Source: Parvibaculum sp.
GTDB taxonomy: Bacteria > Pseudomonadota > Alphaproteobacteria > Parvibaculales > Parvibaculaceae
Direction: 5' to 3'
DNA: 64,000 nt
NCBI GenBank assembly: GCA_030645235.1
Contig: JAUSMV010000030.1
Span: 1,054,001 to 1,118,000, forward strand
The notes under the pieces were generated by a model. It was not told where the DNA came from, did not search any database, and saw only the letters and a list, made by a program, of their open reading frames with translations. A program made the position numbers and the translations under genes. Below are positions 61,893-64,000 of the stretch, in pieces; the first letter of the stretch is position 1, and each line of letters starts with the position of its first letter.

Positions 61893-62000
61893 TTCTTTTG
61901 GCGCGATATTGGCGCTCTATGGGGGTGCGGGCAAGGAGAGGCTTCGGACCCGCCCTAATTGCGCAGACGACGCGACGGTAAATGCGCTGCGCCAAAAGAA
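61893..62000. repeat. Inverted and direct TTGGCGC repeats in the divergent promoter region
   Basis: TTCTTTTGGCGC (61893-61904) and GCGCCAAAAGAA (61989-62000) are perfect 12-bp inverted copies 84 bases apart. A further TTGGCGC lies at 61909-61915, one helical turn (11 bp) after the first (61898-61904). The set lies between the divergent FAD monooxygenase and Old Yellow Enzyme genes and looks like regulator binding sites. Confidence 0.6.
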
Positions 62001-62092
62001 ACACATCCGCAAAAGCTTGGTTTCTCTGCGCATCTCCCTACATAGTAGCCACACATCCATTGCCCTATTTCACACACAAAACGAGACAAATC

Positions 62093-63157
62093 ATGCCCAC
62101 ATTGTTCGATCCGCTGAAAGTCGGCGCGCTGACGCTGCCCAATCGCATCATCATGGCCCCGCTGACGCGCGCCCGCGCGGGCACCGTGCGCGTCCCCAAC
62201 GCGCTGATGGCCGAGCATTATGCGCAGCGCGCTTCCGCCGGTCTCATCATCTCGGAAGCAACGTCTGTGACGCCCGCGGGCGTGGGTTACGAAGACACGC
62301 CCGGCATCTGGTCGGATGAACAGGTGACAGGCTGGAAGCTCGTGACAGACGCCGTGCACAAAGCCGGTGGCCGCATTTTCATGCAGCTCTGGCATGTCGG
62401 CCGCATTTCAGATCCGATGTTTCACAATGGTCAGCCGCCTGTCAGCGCCAGTGCCGTTGCCGCCGTGGGTCACGTCAGCCTCCTTCGCCCCGAGCGTCCC
62501 TATCCCGTGCCGCGCGCCCTTGAAACAAACGAATTGGCCGGTGTCGTCGAGGCCTATCGCAAGGGGGCCGAGAACGCGAAGAAGGCGGGCTTTGACGGCG
62601 TCGAACTTCACGGCGCTAATGGCTATCTGCTTGATCAGTTCCTGCAGGACGGGTCCAACAAGCGCACCGACCAATATGGCGGGTCGCTTGAAAACCGCGC
62701 CCGTCTGATGTTTGAAGCGGTGGACGCCGCCATTTCCGTCTTCGGTGCAGACCGCGTCGGCCTCCATATCGCCCCGCGCGGTGACGCTCATTCGATGGGC
62801 GACAGCGACCTGAAAAAGACCTTCCTCTATGTCGCCACTGAAATGGGCAAACGCAAAATCGCCTTCCTCTGCGCGCGCGAACATAAGGGCGATGATTGGC
62901 TGACACCGCAATTGAAAGCCGCTTTCGGTGGCGTCTTCATTGCCAATGAAGGCTTCGACAAAGCGTCTGCCACAGCCGTGCTCGCGAGCGGTGAAGCCGA
63001 TGCGGTCGCCTTCGGCAAGGCTTTCATTTCAAATCCCGATCTCGTCGCCCGTTTCAAAGGCGACACGGCGCTCAATGAATGGAATTTCAAAACCTTCTAT
63101 GTGAAGGGCGCAACGGGCTATACCGATTATCCGGCACTCGAAACAGCCTCGGCTTAA
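62093..63157 (+). CDS. NADH:flavin oxidoreductase, Old Yellow Enzyme family
   Basis: A 354-residue FMN enzyme. IIMAPLTRARAG, FMQLWHVGRISDP, VELHGANGYLLDQFLQDGSNKRTDQYGGSLENRARL (His/Asn substrate ligands) and EADAVAFGKAFISNPDL identify the OYE/NemA group. It reduces activated double bonds of unsaturated carbonyls or nitro compounds. The ATG at 62093 (MPTLFDPLKVGALTLPN) is the family start; the upstream 37 residues of the track ORF are spurious. It is divergent from the FAD monooxygenase operon. Confidence 0.93.
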   Translation: MPTLFDPLKVGALTLPNRIIMAPLTRARAGTVRVPNALMAEHYAQRASAGLIISEATSVTPAGVGYEDTPGIWSDEQVTGWKLVTDAVHKAGGRIFMQLWHVGRISDPMFHNGQPPVSASAVAAVGHVSLLRPERPYPVPRALETNELAGVVEAYRKGAENAKKAGFDGVELHGANGYLLDQFLQDGSNKRTDQYGGSLENRARLMFEAVDAAISVFGADRVGLHIAPRGDAHSMGDSDLKKTFLYVATEMGKRKIAFLCAREHKGDDWLTPQLKAAFGGVFIANEGFDKASATAVLASGEADAVAFGKAFISNPDLVARFKGDTALNEWNFKTFYVKGATGYTDYPALETASA

Positions 63158-63170
63158 AATTCGCGCAAGC

Positions 63171-63207
63171 AAAAGGGTGGCACTGCGAAGCGCCACCCTT
63201 TTTATTT
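63171..63207 (+). terminator. Bidirectional intrinsic terminator between OYE and epimerase genes
   Basis: AAAAGGGTGGC pairs with GCCACCCTTTTT, and T-rich sequence follows on the plus strand; the opposite strand also ends in TTTT. The genes on either side converge here. Confidence 0.9.
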
Positions 63208-63216
63208 TCTGAAAAC

Positions 63217-63639
63217 TCAGTGAGCCGCGTCAGGCTTCTTCATCAGCTCAACCAGCACGCCGCCCATATCCTTGGGATGCAGGAAAATCACCGGCACACC
63301 ATGCGCACCGATGCGCGGTTCGCCCGTGCCAAGCACCGTTGCACCCTTGGCGCGCATCGCATCGCGGGCGACGATAATGTCATCGACTTCGTAGCAGACG
63401 TGATGCTGGCCGCCTTTGGGGTTTTTGGCGAGGAAGCCGTGAATGGGCGAGTCTGCGCCATAAGGCTCAATGAGTTCGATCTGCGAATTGGGCAGGTTCA
63501 CGAAACACACCCAGACGCCCTGTTCGGGCATGGCCCATTTTTCGGTAATGTCTGAGACGCCGAGCACGTCGCGATAGAGTTTCACCGCTTCGTCGATCGA
63601 AGGCGTGGCGACGCCCACATGGTTCAATCTGCCAATCAT
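63217..63639 (-). CDS. mce: Methylmalonyl-CoA epimerase (VOC superfamily)
   Basis: A 140-residue glyoxalase-fold protein. LNHVGVATPSIDEAVKLYRDVLG, GGQHHVCYEVDDI and DMGGVLVELMKKP supply the metal-binding His and Glu and match methylmalonyl-CoA epimerase. It interconverts the two methylmalonyl-CoA epimers in propionyl-CoA use. The mutase genes are not in this window. It is monocistronic as far as visible and is divergent from the crotonase at the right edge. Confidence 0.88.
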   Translation of the reverse strand: MIGRLNHVGVATPSIDEAVKLYRDVLGVSDITEKWAMPEQGVWVCFVNLPNSQIELIEPYGADSPIHGFLAKNPKGGQHHVCYEVDDIIVARDAMRAKGATVLGTGEPRIGAHGVPVIFLHPKDMGGVLVELMKKPDAAH

Positions 63640-63799
63640 TGTCTTGTCCTGCGCGAAAAGGATGGGGGAAGCGCCCGTTTTGGCGTTCCGATTGGGCGCG
63701 AGACTACAATTTATCGGGGGGTCTCGTCACCTTTGTTGAAAACGCTGCGTCAGGGTGCCGCTTGCCCCCTTGGTATTCGGCTCCGGTCCCGATAACGTC

Positions 63800-63817
63800 T
63801 GGCAAAACAAATTGCCA
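63800..63817. promoter_or_regulatory. Inverted repeat TGGCAA-N6-TTGCCA before the crotonase gene
   Basis: Perfect 6-bp arms with a 6-bp centre, 25 bases before the ATG. Possible operator or transcript hairpin; no further evidence. Confidence 0.3.
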
Positions 63818-63842
63818 AAACAAGATCTAACGGGAGGTCCCA

Positions 63843-64000
63843 ATGGAAGACCGGATTAAAACCACCATCACCGAAGGCGTGGCCGATGTGCGCCTTGTCC
63901 GCACCGACAAGATGAATGCGCTTGATGATGCGATGTTCAATGCCCTCATCGAAACAGGCGAGCGCCTGAAGAAAGACGCGTCCATCCGCGCCGTTGTGAT
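63843..64000 (+). CDS. Enoyl-CoA hydratase/isomerase family protein, N-terminal fragment
   Basis: The gene starts at an ATG with GGGAGG five bases upstream and runs off the right edge after 52 codons. MEDRIKTTITEGVADVRLVRTDKMNALDDAMFNALIETGERLKKDASIRAVV is a typical crotonase-fold N-terminus (substrate-loop pattern MNALDDAM). It would hydrate or isomerise enoyl-CoA in fatty acid breakdown. The subtype cannot be told without the oxyanion-hole and catalytic glutamate regions. Confidence 0.88.
   Translation, partial: MEDRIKTTITEGVADVRLVRTDKMNALDDAMFNALIETGERLKKDASIRAVV

Noticed and set aside
1-64000. CRISPR arrays, insertion sequences, integrases, prophage genes, rRNA operons
   Set aside because: None seen on either strand; the S24-type repressor alone is not evidence of a prophage.

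Overview
The window reads as a chromosomal segment of an alphaproteobacterium with moderately high GC, probably in the Hyphomicrobiales/Parvibaculales area. The support comes from gene content: a class I lysyl-tRNA synthetase (lysK), the cell-cycle regulator gcrA, a SAM-II riboswitch in front of metZ, a double-domain dCTP deaminase, and acyl-CoA, alkyl-sulfate and aldehyde metabolism like that of Parvibaculum-type degraders. I could not run a taxonomic search. I see no rRNA, CRISPR array, insertion sequence, integrase or prophage; this is mostly core genome with accessory catabolic operons.

Layout. 0-9 kb: two PaaI-type thioesterases, a DUF952-pyrD-arsC operon, an S24-type repressor with its own operator, a TPR protein, lysK and a membrane histidine kinase. 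9-15 kb: a DinG/XPD-like Fe-S helicase, a TerB-like protein, a sterol-desaturase-type hydroxylase coupled to a SixA-type phosphatase, and an orphan solute-binding protein. 15.6-19 kb: a glycosyltransferase with an N-terminal MshEN (c-di-GMP-type) domain, followed by two receiver-only response regulators. 19-25.7 kb: malonyl-CoA synthetase, DUF2804, PAP2, tRNA-Gly(CCC), an FkbM-like methyltransferase, lrgAB and dcd. 25.8-34 kb: promoter, SAM-II riboswitch, terminator and metZ; then apaG, argE, a BLUF photoreceptor and the argD-argF-hslO-lipoprotein operon. 34-40 kb: an orphan ABC-2 permease, gcrA, and phoR-phoU-phoB without pst genes but with a PHO box before phoU. 40-44.7 kb: a lipid/xenobiotic-type operon (SDR, metal-dependent hydrolase, small 4-TM protein, alpha/beta hydrolase) and a TetR regulator. 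44.8-51 kb: the tamA-tamB envelope assembly pair. 51.5-64 kb: reductase and alkyl sulfatase, a copper ATPase with a CueR-type promoter, a four-gene FAD-monooxygenase/NTF2/kinase-like/ALDH operon divergent from an Old Yellow Enzyme, methylmalonyl-CoA epimerase and a truncated crotonase.

The most interesting items are: (1) the MshEN-GT2 fusion, whose two 24-residue motifs are separated by exactly five residues, next to a diverged receiver pair; (2) the SAM-II leader, where mutually exclusive antiterminator and terminator helices can be drawn; (3) a divergent promoter region carrying three copies of TTGGCGC, including a perfect 12-bp inverted repeat; (4) the pst-less pho cluster with a recognisable PHO box; and (5) a small membrane protein that resembles styrene oxide isomerase in layout but not in its catalytic residues. 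No single locus is clearly a wholly new system. The strongest candidate for an under-described one is the c-di-GMP-type glycosyltransferase with its receiver pair.
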